Source: Actinomycetota bacterium
GTDB lineage: Bacteria; Actinomycetota; Thermoleophilia; Gaiellales; Gaiellaceae
DNA: 8,856 bases
Assembly: GCA_005885085.1 (NCBI GenBank)
Contig: VAXY01000084.1
Location: 1-8,856, forward strand
Direction: 5' to 3'
In this document: piece after piece, positions 1 through 6,789 of the stretch
Position numbering within the stretch: position 1 is the first letter of the stretch
Layout of the letters: every line of letters begins with the position of its first letter
Position numbers and translations under genes: made by a program
Notes under the pieces: model-generated
What the model was told of the DNA's origin: nothing
Seen by the model: the letters and a program-made list of their open reading frames with translations, nothing else
Databases searched by the model: none

Positions 1-114
1 TACTTCGACTACAAGACCTCATTCAAGAGCCAGCGTGCCGTTGAAGCACTGGCGGATGACGTTCATCGACAGCATCAACGAGCCGTGTTGAGGACGCGAA
101 ATCCTTCCGGATGA
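1..114 (+). CDS. C-terminal end of an unidentified reading frame (partial)
   Basis: A frame open from the left edge ends at TGA 112-114 and gives 37 residues, beginning YFDYKTSFKSQ and ending RTRNPSG. I do not recognise a family. The tail is charged and helical-looking, with no motif. A competing frame starting at base 2 stays open to the TGA at 88-90, so the frame choice is uncertain. The tRNA 3'-end relic about 30 bases downstream is the kind of place where integrase or other element genes end, but nothing in these residues shows a recombinase motif. Confidence 0.25.
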   Translation, partial: YFDYKTSFKSQRAVEALADDVHRQHQRAVLRTRNPSG

Positions 115-146
115 CGCGGTATCGCGATTTCCGGCGACTTCTTAGA

Positions 147-190
<44 letters not shown>

Positions 191-388
191 CGGGGAACGC
201 TCATTCGGTCGGCTTCTCTACGGGTTGCTTGCGATACGTCGCCCACGCTCGGCTCAATAGGGTTCTCTCAGTTCGGTAGAGCCGCCGGTAACACGAGCAG
301 CCGAGTTGCGGCCGGATCACTGCGAGCGCACCACGGGTCAGCGGGCCCAGTTGAACGACGCGCATGCTTAGGCGAGAGTGCGGGCCGG
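191..388. other. Leader region upstream of livH, no gene
   Basis: No convincing coding frame. A D-arm-like sequence lies at 265-282 on the plus strand (CTCT/AGAG stem around CAGTTCGGT, close to the tRNA consensus). A 4-bp hairpin GCCG-AGTTG-CGGC sits at 300-312. No good sigma70-type promoter for livH was found by eye. A weak Shine-Dalgarno-like GAGAG lies at 374-378, ten bases before the livH ATG. Confidence 0.4.
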
Positions 389-1273
389 ATGTTCATGCAG
401 CTTCTGGCCAACGGCCTCGTCACCGGGTCCGTGATAGCGCTCGCGGCGGCCGGCATTTCGATCGTCTACGGGATCCTGCGGCTCGTTAACTTCGCGTACG
501 GCGACTACATGACGTTCGGAGCCTTCGCGGGAATCCTCTTCAACGTCAAGCTGGGGCTGCCGATCGTCCTTGCGGCCGTCATCGCGATGGCTGCCACCGC
601 GCTCCTGTCAGTTGCCCTAGAGTTCGTGCTCTGGCGGCCTCTCCGTGCGAAAAGCGCCGGCTTCATGAGCCTCTTCCTCGTCTCAGTAGGCCTTGCGCTC
701 GTGCTCCGCCACGTCATCTATCTCGTCGCGGGACCACAGCCGCGGACGTACGCGGTGGACCCGTACAAGGTCTATGTGATCGGCAGTGCAAGGCTGTCGG
801 GTGCACAGGGAATCGCCATCGTGGTCGCGGCGGTCGGGATCGTGCTGATCGGCCTTCTCATCGCCGGCACCGGAGTCGGACGCATGATGCGCGCGCTCGC
901 AGATGATCTTCCGCTCGCGGCCGTGGCCGGCGTGCGAACAGGCAGAGTCATTGTGGCCGCCTGGATCGTCTCCGGGCTGCTTGCCGGGCTGGCCGGGGTG
1001 CTCGCCGGGCTGGTGCAGACCTCGTTCGATCCACAGCTCGGCTTCACATTGCTGCTCCCGATCTTCGCCGCCGTCGTGCTCGGTGGCATCGGCAACGTCT
1101 ACGGAGCGCTCGCCGGGGGTCTCGCACTCGGCCTCGCGATGGAGCTGTCGACCTGGACCGAGCTGGCCGGCGGGGTCAACCCGACGTACAAGCCCGTCGT
1201 CGCCTTCGGCGCCCTCGTGCTCGTCCTGCTGCTACGCCCGCAGGGCCTGTTCGGAAGGGCGCGCGTCGTTTGA
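389..1273 (+). CDS. livH: Branched-chain amino acid ABC transporter permease LivH
   Basis: One of the two membrane subunits of a LivHMGF-type (HAAT family) ABC importer. The protein has 294 residues and is almost wholly hydrophobic, with about eight membrane segments, the usual size for LivH. Family hallmarks in order: RLVNFAYGDYMTFGAF near residues 31-46; the cytoplasmic coupling loop GRMMRALADD near 164-173, which contacts the ATPases; LGGIGNVYGALAGG near 231-244; and the terminal RPQGLFGR near 283-290. The ATG at 389 is used because LivH proteins start just before the QLLANGL helix; an ATG two codons later is equally possible. The stop overlaps the livM start by four bases, so the genes are probably translationally coupled. 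Family membership is clear, but the true substrate could be any amino acid, amide or small organic acid. Confidence 0.95.
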   Translation: MFMQLLANGLVTGSVIALAAAGISIVYGILRLVNFAYGDYMTFGAFAGILFNVKLGLPIVLAAVIAMAATALLSVALEFVLWRPLRAKSAGFMSLFLVSVGLALVLRHVIYLVAGPQPRTYAVDPYKVYVIGSARLSGAQGIAIVVAAVGIVLIGLLIAGTGVGRMMRALADDLPLAAVAGVRTGRVIVAAWIVSGLLAGLAGVLAGLVQTSFDPQLGFTLLLPIFAAVVLGGIGNVYGALAGGLALGLAMELSTWTELAGGVNPTYKPVVAFGALVLVLLLRPQGLFGRARVV

Positions 1274-2232
1274 GCACGATCGCCAGCTTCGGCTTCTGGT
1301 CGTTTGTCGGGATCGTCGCCGGGATCTACACGCTGTTTGCGCTCGGCGTGCAAGTGCAGTTTGGCTTCGCCGGCCTGCTCAATTTCGGTCACGTCGCCTT
1401 CATGGGAATCGGCGCGTACACCATGGCGATCCTCGTCGTGAAGGAGGACATGAACATGTGGGCGGCGGCCGGCTGCGGCGTGCTGCTCGCGATGCTCGGA
1501 GGCGTTCTGCTGGGCTTGCCGACCCTGCGTCTTCGCGCCGACTACTTCGCGATCACGACCATCGCGTTCAGCGAGATCCTGCGGTACGTCGCCACGAACG
1601 AAGACCGGCTGACCGGCGGCTCGCAGGGGACGATCAACCTGGCTGGGATCGGCAAGACCGCGCAGTACGACGACCAGTGGCGGAGCTTCCTCGGCAGCGT
1701 GGAGAGCGGCCTCCACGTCGGCGGCGACGTCGCGATGCTGATCGTCGTGTGGACGGTCGCGCTGCTGGCGGTGGTCGCCGTGTGGCTGATGATGAAGACG
1801 CCCTGGGGCCGGGTGCTGAAGTCGATCCGCGAGGACGAGGATGCGGCCGCGTCACTCGGAAAGAACGTCTTCGCCTACAAGCTGCAGGCGCTCGTCGTCG
1901 GTGCTGCGCTCGGGGCGATCGCGGGGCTCTTTTACGCGTGGCAGTTCAGCTACTTCAGCCCTGACGACTTCGCGCCGCTTCTGACGTTCTTTGCCTGGAT
2001 GATCGTCATCCTCGGTGGTCTGGGCAAAGCCTGGACAGTGCCGGTCGGCGCGATCGTCTTCGGCGTGATCTTCGCTGGAACGCGCTTCTTCGACTTTCCG
2101 CCGTTCTCGCTGCTCGACTCGACCGAACGCGCCTATTTGCGGCTGATCGTGATCGGGCTCGTAATCATCGGGCTCATGCTCTTCCGGCCACAGGGCATCT
2201 TCGGCAGCAGAAGGGAGATGGTGCTCGAGTGA
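1270..2232 (+). CDS. livM: Branched-chain amino acid ABC transporter permease LivM
   Basis: Second membrane subunit of the importer, 320 residues. It lacks the long N-terminal extension of enterobacterial LivM (over 400 residues), as is common outside the enterics. Visible hallmarks: GFAGLLNFGHVAFMGIGAY near 32-50; LRADYFAITTIAFSEILR near 88-105; the ATPase-coupling loop GRVLKSIREDEDAAASLGKN near 180-199; FFAWMIVILGGLGKAWTVPVG near 240-260 in the gene's last third; and the terminal RPQGIFG near 306-312. The start is TTG in TTGA, overlapping the livH stop by four bases. A purine-rich GGAAGGG at 1253-1259, inside livH, sits ten bases upstream and supports this start. The end overlaps livG by four bases. 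Confidence 0.95.
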   Translation: MSTIASFGFWSFVGIVAGIYTLFALGVQVQFGFAGLLNFGHVAFMGIGAYTMAILVVKEDMNMWAAAGCGVLLAMLGGVLLGLPTLRLRADYFAITTIAFSEILRYVATNEDRLTGGSQGTINLAGIGKTAQYDDQWRSFLGSVESGLHVGGDVAMLIVVWTVALLAVVAVWLMMKTPWGRVLKSIREDEDAAASLGKNVFAYKLQALVVGAALGAIAGLFYAWQFSYFSPDDFAPLLTFFAWMIVILGGLGKAWTVPVGAIVFGVIFAGTRFFDFPPFSLLDSTERAYLRLIVIGLVIIGLMLFRPQGIFGSRREMVLE

Positions 2233-3005
2233 GCACGCCGATCCTCGCGGTCCGGGAAGTCGTCCGCACTTTCGGCGGGCTCCGGGCTGTCGACGGCGCC
2301 TCGTTCGACGTCGAGCAAGGCTCGATCACCGCGCTGATCGGCCCGAACGGCGCCGGCAAGTCGACGCTGTTCAACGTCGTCTCCGGATTTCTCTCGGCTG
2401 AAGGAGGATCCGTACAGTTCGAAGGGCGACGCATCGACCGTGCGCCATCTCATCGGATCGCGCGCCGTGGGCTCGTCCGGACCTTTCAGGTGCCGCGCAC
2501 GCTGACTCGTCTGTCCGTGCTCGACAATGTGCTGCTCGCTGCTTCCGGCCATCCCGGCGAGCGGTTAAGTGGGCTGCTGCTCCGGCCCGCCCGCGCTCGT
2601 GCCTACGAACGCAAGACGCGGCACCGTGCTCACGAGCTACTCGAGCTCGTCCGGCTGGACAAGCACGCCCAGGACTACGCCGGTGTCCTCTCCGGCGGGC
2701 AGCGCAAGCTGCTCGATTTCGCGAGGGTGTTGATGACCGAGCCTCGGCTCGTCCTCCTCGACGAGCCGATGGCCGGAGTCAATCCGGTGCTCGGCCGGCA
2801 ACTGCTCGAGCACGTGCTTCAGCTCCGTGCCGAGGGCGGAATGACGTTTCTCTTCGTCGAGCACGACCTCGCCGTCGTGATGGAGGCCAGCGACCGCGTC
2901 ATTGTGATGAACGAGGGCCGGGTGATCGCAAGCGGCACACCGACGGACGTGCGTTCCGACGAACGCGTTGTCGACGCTTACCTCGGGGTGGTCCCGCCGA
3001 CGTGA
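2229..3005 (+). CDS. livG: Branched-chain amino acid ABC transporter ATP-binding protein LivG
   Basis: First ATPase subunit, 258 residues, normal for LivG. All nucleotide-binding motifs are present: Walker A GPNGAGKST at 38-46, Q-loop Gln87 in VRTFQ, signature LSGGQ at 154-158, Walker B LVLLDEP at 174-180 with catalytic Glu179, and switch His212 in VEHDLAVVME. The MAGVNP after Walker B and the RTFQ context are typical of LivG rather than LivF. The GTG start lies in GTGA overlapping the livM stop, with GGGAG at 2213-2217 as likely ribosome binding site. The stop overlaps the livF start in the same way. It is predicted to pair with LivF under LivH/LivM on the cytoplasmic face. Confidence 0.95.
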   Translation: MSTPILAVREVVRTFGGLRAVDGASFDVEQGSITALIGPNGAGKSTLFNVVSGFLSAEGGSVQFEGRRIDRAPSHRIARRGLVRTFQVPRTLTRLSVLDNVLLAASGHPGERLSGLLLRPARARAYERKTRHRAHELLELVRLDKHAQDYAGVLSGGQRKLLDFARVLMTEPRLVLLDEPMAGVNPVLGRQLLEHVLQLRAEGGMTFLFVEHDLAVVMEASDRVIVMNEGRVIASGTPTDVRSDERVVDAYLGVVPPT

Positions 3006-3775
3006 GCGCGCCGCTGCTCGAAGTGGCCGACATCGAGGCGGGCTACGGCGAAGCGCTCGTGTTGCGGGGTGTCTCGCTCGCCGCCTCGGCGGGAGAGCTC
3101 GTCACGATCATCGGTCCGAACGGCGCCGGCAAGTCCACGCTCTTGAGGGTCGTCTACGGGCTCCTTCGCCCGGAAGCGGGAAGCGTCCGTTACGCGGGCG
3201 AAGACGTCACCGGAGTGCGACCCGAGCAGCTGACGCGGCGAGGGCTGAACTACGTGCCGCAGCTTGCGAACGTCTTTCCGACGCTCTCGGTTGCCGAGAA
3301 CCTCCAGGTCGGCGGCGTCTCGCTGCCACGAGCGGAGCGGCGGCAGGCCGTCGCCGACATGTATGAGCAGTTCCCGTTGCTCGCTGAGCGACGTCGTCAG
3401 CGGGCCGGCACTCTCTCTGGCGGACAGCGCAAGCTGCTTGCCATCGCGCGCGCGCTCGTCACCCGGCCGAAGGTGCTGTTTCTGGACGAGCCGTCCGCGG
3501 GGCTGTCGCCGCAGGCGGTCGAGCTCGTCTTCGATCAGCTCGCGGCGGTGAAGCGGCGCGGAATCGCAGTCGTGATGGTCGAGCAGAATGCCCGCCGGGC
3601 GCTCGCACTTGCCGATACGGGCTACGTGCTCGACATGGGCCGCAACGCCTACGTCGGACCTGGGCGAACGCTGCTGCGCGACCCCAAGGTGGCCGAGCTC
3701 TACTTGGGCAAGTCGACGGCCGCGTCGAGCTCGACCTCGACGAGCGCGCCTTCCGGGATGAGCGAGCCGACGTAG
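3002..3775 (+). CDS. livF: Branched-chain amino acid ABC transporter ATP-binding protein LivF
   Basis: Second ATPase subunit, 257 residues. Motifs: Walker A GPNGAGKST at 38-46, Q-loop Gln87 in YVPQ, signature LSGGQ at 138-142, Walker B VLFLDEP at 158-164 with Glu163. The switch-histidine position reads VEQNARRAL (193-201), that is EQN instead of EHD; this is the normal state for LivF, which relies on LivG's histidine. The protein is about 20 residues longer than E. coli LivF. After the usual terminal YLGK (234-237) it adds a Ser/Thr/Ala-rich tail to residue 257. That tail is encoded in the 76 bases (3700-3775) that overlap the end of the convergent ridA gene. The GTGA start overlaps the livG stop. 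It is the last gene of the operon, with no terminator hairpin seen before ridA. Confidence 0.95.
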   Translation: MSAPLLEVADIEAGYGEALVLRGVSLAASAGELVTIIGPNGAGKSTLLRVVYGLLRPEAGSVRYAGEDVTGVRPEQLTRRGLNYVPQLANVFPTLSVAENLQVGGVSLPRAERRQAVADMYEQFPLLAERRRQRAGTLSGGQRKLLAIARALVTRPKVLFLDEPSAGLSPQAVELVFDQLAAVKRRGIAVVMVEQNARRALALADTGYVLDMGRNAYVGPGRTLLRDPKVAELYLGKSTAASSSTSTSAPSGMSEPT

Positions 3776-4089
3776 TACGTCGTGTTCGCCGGCTCCACGC
3801 CCGCGAACAGCTCGGCATGCGCGCGTGCCGCGTCCTTCCAGTCGCACTCGGGCGCGAGCAGCAGCCGCGTGCGCACAACATCCGAGCGCTCCGCTCCGAG
3901 CTCGGCCGCCGCCTGGAGCGCGCGCTCGATTGCGGCGTGCGTCTGCCGGTAGGAGTCGCCCGGATAGAGGACCGCGCCGTCGGCGAGCGGCGCCGTCCCG
4001 CTGACTGCTACGTGCGGACCGAAGCGGATCGCGCGGGAGTAGGCGGCGACTTCTCCGAAGCCGCCGCCGTCCCTGACCTTTGCTCGCAC
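3700..4089 (-). CDS. RidA/YjgF/UK114-family protein lacking the active-site arginine
   Basis: A 129-residue protein of the trimeric RidA fold. It runs from an N-terminal strand region (SGTAPL near 30-35), through the helix YRQTHAAIERALQAAAELG (47-65), to VVRTRLLL and DWKDAARAHAELF (83-95), ending in VEVELDAAVDLP. Classical RidA hydrolyses reactive enamines/imines made by PLP enzymes and amino acid oxidases, using an arginine in the motif PARS. Here the aligned motif is PANT (100-103), so arginine is replaced by asparagine, as in the Rid subgroups not thought to be imine deaminases. The GTG start shares its G with the livK stop (TAGTG), showing one transcript livK-ridA. Its 3' end overlaps livF. 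Family call is strong; biochemical role is open. Confidence 0.88.
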   Translation of the reverse strand: MRAKVRDGGGFGEVAAYSRAIRFGPHVAVSGTAPLADGAVLYPGDSYRQTHAAIERALQAAAELGAERSDVVRTRLLLAPECDWKDAARAHAELFAGVEPANTTYYVGSLIPEGALVEVELDAAVDLPK

Positions 4090-5369
4090 TACGGCTTGAA
4101 GGTGATCGTCTTCTGCGTCGTGATCTGGCCGTTCGAATACCTCCAGATCTCGTACACAGCCGATCCCGGATCCCCGTTCTTGTCCCAGTCGATTGGGCCC
4201 CAGGCACCCTCGTAGTTGATGTCCTTGCCCGCGAGCAGCAGCTTGACTGCCTGGTCGAGTTTCTTGAAGGTCACCTTCGCGCCCGGCGGACCGGACACCG
4301 CGCGCAGTTGCGTCTTGATCTTCGGCCCCGTCGCCGAGCAGGCCTTCACGGCTGCGAGGAAGGCGAGGTTGGCCGCGTCGAACGCCGTCCCCTCGAACCC
4401 GGTGTATGGCTTCGCACCCTTGACCTGTTTCTTCCAGAGTGCATCGAAGGCGGCGCGAGCCGGCGCCCCCACGGAGGTTGCGGCGGTGCCGCGTAGGCCG
4501 TCGGCCGGACTGCCGAGCGCCTTCAGCACATCCTCGTTCCGGAGCGCTTCGGTCATCAGCGTTCGCGACGCCTGCCACTTCCCGGTTCGCACGAGCGAAG
4601 GCGCGAGCTTTGCAAAGGTCTCCGGGAAGTCGATGATCACGAACCCGGCCGGACTGCCGCTGACGAGCCGGCCGGCCTCCGTGTCGTAGTTCGCCTGATC
4701 CGGATTCCAGCGCAGGCTCTCCCCCACCTTGCCGCCGAGCTTCTTGTACTGCGCAACGAAGAGCTGCTGGAGCGCTGTTCCGAAGGCATCGTTGCGTGCG
4801 CCGACGTTCACCGTCTTCCCCTTCCCGAAGGCGGAGATCGCTGCCTGCGCGAGCACTCGACCTTGCAGGTAGTCCGAGGGATACACGCGCCAGAGGTAGC
4901 CGTTGTCCTTGATCCCGGTGATCTGCGGCGCGCTCGACGTCGGGCTGATGTCGACAACATGATTGGGAATTGCGACCGACTGCGCCATCGGAATCGTCGC
5001 GCTCGAGGCCATCTCTCCAATGATCACGCTGACGTGGTCGGCCTTGACGAGCTTTGTCGCCGCCTCGACTGACGCAGCTGCCTGAGTCTGCCCGTCCTCG
5101 GACGCAACGAGCTTCACGGATGTCTTCGAGAGCTTCAAGCGCTTGAGCGACGCGTTCTGCATGGCCACGGCAAGCTTGACCGCGCGGTCGAGATTCGCTC
5201 CGTACGCGGCCAGACCGCCGGTGAACGGCAGTACGTCTCCGATGCGGAGCTGGAACGCGCAGGTGCGCTGAGTCGAGCTCGTCGAAGCTGTTCCTCCGGT
5301 GACCCCGGCCACGGATGCTGTCGCGGCAAGCAGCAGGGCTGCTGCAACCGCTTTTCGCCAGTTCTTCAC
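4089..5369 (-). CDS. livK: Branched-chain amino acid ABC transporter substrate-binding protein LivK-type
   Basis: Extracytoplasmic binding protein (type 1 periplasmic-binding fold) that delivers ligand to LivHMGF; 426 residues from the GTG at 5369. This start is preferred over longer in-frame starts (up to 5465) because a perfect AGGAGG lies five bases upstream, and because it begins a clean signal peptide: KNWRK, then a hydrophobic stretch at about 7-25. There is no lipobox cysteine. Ligand-domain signatures: IGDVLPFTGGLAAYG (43-57), VSVIIGEMASSATIPMAQ (113-130), ISPTSSAPQITG (141-152) which carries the Ser/Thr that bind the amino acid carboxylate in this family, and a C-terminal YEGAWGPIDWDKNGDP (386-401) typical of Liv-type proteins. 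It is convergent to livHMGF, so expression can be set separately from the membrane complex. Confidence 0.93.
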   Translation of the reverse strand: MKNWRKAVAAALLLAATASVAGVTGGTASTSSTQRTCAFQLRIGDVLPFTGGLAAYGANLDRAVKLAVAMQNASLKRLKLSKTSVKLVASEDGQTQAAASVEAATKLVKADHVSVIIGEMASSATIPMAQSVAIPNHVVDISPTSSAPQITGIKDNGYLWRVYPSDYLQGRVLAQAAISAFGKGKTVNVGARNDAFGTALQQLFVAQYKKLGGKVGESLRWNPDQANYDTEAGRLVSGSPAGFVIIDFPETFAKLAPSLVRTGKWQASRTLMTEALRNEDVLKALGSPADGLRGTAATSVGAPARAAFDALWKKQVKGAKPYTGFEGTAFDAANLAFLAAVKACSATGPKIKTQLRAVSGPPGAKVTFKKLDQAVKLLLAGKDINYEGAWGPIDWDKNGDPGSAVYEIWRYSNGQITTQKTITFKP

Positions 5370-5374
5370 GTCGG

Positions 5375-5380
5375 CCTCCT
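5375..5380 (-). promoter_or_regulatory. Strong Shine-Dalgarno site of livK
   Basis: On the minus strand this reads AGGAGG, followed by the 5-base spacer CCGAC and the GTG at 5369-5367. It decides the livK start against the longer frames opening at 5465, and suggests the binding protein is translated at a high rate compared with the weak sites of the neighbouring genes. Confidence 0.8.
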
Positions 5381-5412
5381 GACTCGGTGAGCGCGCAGGC
5401 ACGCGCTGCCCG

Positions 5413-5441
5413 ATCATCGAACGAAAGCGGCGCCGTTGCAA
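5413..5441 (-). promoter_or_regulatory. Possible sigma70-type promoter for livK-ridA
   Basis: On the minus strand, TTGCAA (5441-5436, four of six matches to TTGACA) is followed after 17 bases by GATGAT (5418-5413, four of six matches to TATAAT). Transcription would start near 5406 and leave a leader of about 37 bases containing the AGGAGG. Placement and spacing are good but the hexamers are only moderate, so this is a by-eye prediction. Confidence 0.4.
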
Positions 5442-5464
5442 GGTGGAAGCCGGAGACGGCGGCA

Positions 5465-5470
5465 TATGCT
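5465..5470 (+). promoter_or_regulatory. Possible -10 element for the TIGR04076/LLM unit
   Basis: TATGCT fits the TANNNT pattern and ends nine bases before the ATG at 5480, which has no Shine-Dalgarno sequence. This spacing fits a leaderless or nearly leaderless transcript, common in actinobacteria. No -35 hexamer is seen at 16-18 bases upstream. Confidence 0.35.
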
Positions 5471-5479
5471 GAGCCGGCC

Positions 5480-5794
5480 ATGACCGAGATGCGGCTCTAC
5501 GACCTGCGCGTCACCGTCGAACGGATCGAGGGCCGCTCGGTCTGCGGGCTCCAGGTCGGCGACTACTTCGAGCTGACCGAATCAAGCAGGATCCGCATTC
5601 CCGAAGGGCGGCACTTCTGCATCTACGCCCTGCAGTCGGTGCTACCGCTGCTGCCGGCGAAGCAGCGCCAACTCCCTGAATCCGACTGGCTCGAGCAGGA
5701 CTCCCTCGTCTGTTGCCCCGATCCCGACGAACGGGTGGTGATGCGGATCGAGCGGATCGGCGAACGGACGCTCCACACCGAAGAGCTGACGTGA
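5480..5794 (+). CDS. TIGR04076-family small protein, function unknown
   Basis: A 104-residue soluble protein matching the TIGR04076 pattern as I know it. It has an N-terminal strand YDLRVTVERIEG (7-18), then a cysteine followed by VGDYFEL (C22, 26-32), an IPEG turn (40-43), a conserved cysteine before a helix ending in P (C47, ALQSVLPLLP), a linker, and CCPDPDERVVMRIERI (78-93). Cys22 and Cys47 occupy the positions usually conserved in the family and could bind metal or a cluster, but no activity is established. The ATG at 5480 is chosen because the family domain begins there; an in-frame ATG at 5489 is an alternative. The stop overlaps the start of the LLM gene (GTGA), so the two are probably cotranslated. 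Confidence 0.78.
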   Translation: MTEMRLYDLRVTVERIEGRSVCGLQVGDYFELTESSRIRIPEGRHFCIYALQSVLPLLPAKQRQLPESDWLEQDSLVCCPDPDERVVMRIERIGERTLHTEELT

Positions 5795-6789
5795 GCGACG
5801 AGCGGGACGAGCTCGGGCTCGGACTTCAGACCGACAAGCTCCCTGGGGCATACGCGCCGCTGGCGCGTGCCGCCGAGGAGGCGGGGTTCGCCGTCGTCAC
5901 CGCGTTCAACGACCTCTGGTTCCAGCCTGCGCTGCCGGCGCTCCTGGAGATCGCGCGTGCGACAGAACGCGTCCGCGTCGGGCCGTCCTGTCTCAACCCC
6001 TTCACCGTGCACCCCGTCGAGATCGCGGGCCAGACGGCGATGCTCGACGCCGCGACCGAGGGTCGCGCCTTCCTAGGCCTCGCGCGAGGGTCCTGGCTCG
6101 AGACGATGCGCGTCGATCAATCTGATCCGGTCACGGCGATTCGCGAGACGTGGGAAGTCGTTCGCCGTCTCCTCGAGGGCGACGACTCCGGCTTCGAGGG
6201 CCAAAGGTTCTCGCTCGCGCAGGGCGACCGCCTGCGTTACCCGGTCGCTCGGCGAAGCGTGCCTCTTCTCGTCGGAACCTGGTCGCCGCGACTGGCGGCA
6301 TTCGCCGGTGAGGTCGCCCAGGAGCTCAAGGTGGGCGGCAGTGCGAATCCGGACGTCGTCCCGGTGATGCGTGAGCGGATCGGCAACCAGGAGGTCAGGA
6401 TCGTGCTCGGCGCGGTCACGGTTGTCGACAACGACGGCGACAGGGCGCGCACGATCGCGCGGCGCGAGGTCGCGATGTATCTCGCAGTCGTGGCCGAGCT
6501 CGATCCGACTGTCTCACTCGAACCGGAGCTGGTGGCACGCGTGCGCGCTCTCGTCGCGGCCGGCGACGATGCGGGCGCGGGCGCGCTGATCTCTGACGAC
6601 GTCCTCGACCGGTTCGCTTTCGCCGGAAGCCCGGAACAGGTCGCGTCCCACGCTGAGGCCCTGTTCGACGCAGGCGCCGGACGCATCGACTTCGGCACGC
6701 CGCACGGAGTGCCGGAGTCCCGCGGGGTGGAGCTGCTGTGTACCGAGGTGCTCCCCCGGCTGCGCGCGGCGGTCGGTGCCGACCGTTAG
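5791..6789 (+). CDS. LLM-class flavin/F420-dependent oxidoreductase
   Basis: A 332-residue TIM-barrel protein of the bacterial luciferase-like monooxygenase superfamily, normal length. Hallmarks: GLGLQTD at the first strand (9-15); helix and strand PLARAAEEAGFAVVTAFND (23-41); ATERVRVGPSCLNPFTVHPVEIAGQ (57-81) with the family's arginine-strand-N-P pattern; GRAFLGLARGSWLE (91-104); PLLVGTWSPRLAAFAGEVAQELKVGGSANPD (158-188), the cofactor phosphate-binding end; and late FAGSPEQVASHAEALFDAGAGRIDFG (277-302). Members use FMN or deazaflavin F420; actinobacterial relatives of this shape (Mer-like) are often F420-dependent, but the cofactor cannot be proven from sequence. The GTG start overlaps the upstream stop, with GAAGAG five bases before it. 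Its end overlaps the convergent FAD oxidoreductase by four bases. Substrate unknown. Confidence 0.88.
   Translation: MSDERDELGLGLQTDKLPGAYAPLARAAEEAGFAVVTAFNDLWFQPALPALLEIARATERVRVGPSCLNPFTVHPVEIAGQTAMLDAATEGRAFLGLARGSWLETMRVDQSDPVTAIRETWEVVRRLLEGDDSGFEGQRFSLAQGDRLRYPVARRSVPLLVGTWSPRLAAFAGEVAQELKVGGSANPDVVPVMRERIGNQEVRIVLGAVTVVDNDGDRARTIARREVAMYLAVVAELDPTVSLEPELVARVRALVAAGDDAGAGALISDDVLDRFAFAGSPEQVASHAEALFDAGAGRIDFGTPHGVPESRGVELLCTEVLPRLRAAVGADR

Noticed and set aside
903..1964. Long plus-strand frame (353 codons) across the livH/livM junction
   Set aside because: It gives Arg/Ser/Pro-rich, low-complexity protein typical of an out-of-frame reading in high-GC DNA, and it overlaps two clear membrane proteins.
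3593..3601. Missing switch histidine in LivF (EQN instead of EHD)
   Set aside because: This is the usual sequence in the LivF family, so it is not a defect.
2978..4207. Long minus-strand frame (409 codons) opposite livF and across ridA
   Set aside because: Arginine-rich shadow translation with no domain; livF is supported on the plus strand by all ABC motifs and ridA by its own frame.
5370..5465. Longer livK N-terminus starting at 5465
   Set aside because: The extra 32 residues are Arg/Pro-rich and would bury the signal peptide; AGGAGG five bases before the GTG at 5369 fixes the shorter start.
3700..5481. A 593-codon minus-strand frame that could suggest a livK-ridA fusion or frameshift
   Set aside because: Only its last 129 codons are real (RidA). 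The upstream part is an out-of-frame reading of livK, whose own frame ends at TAG 4091-4089 and abuts the RidA GTG.
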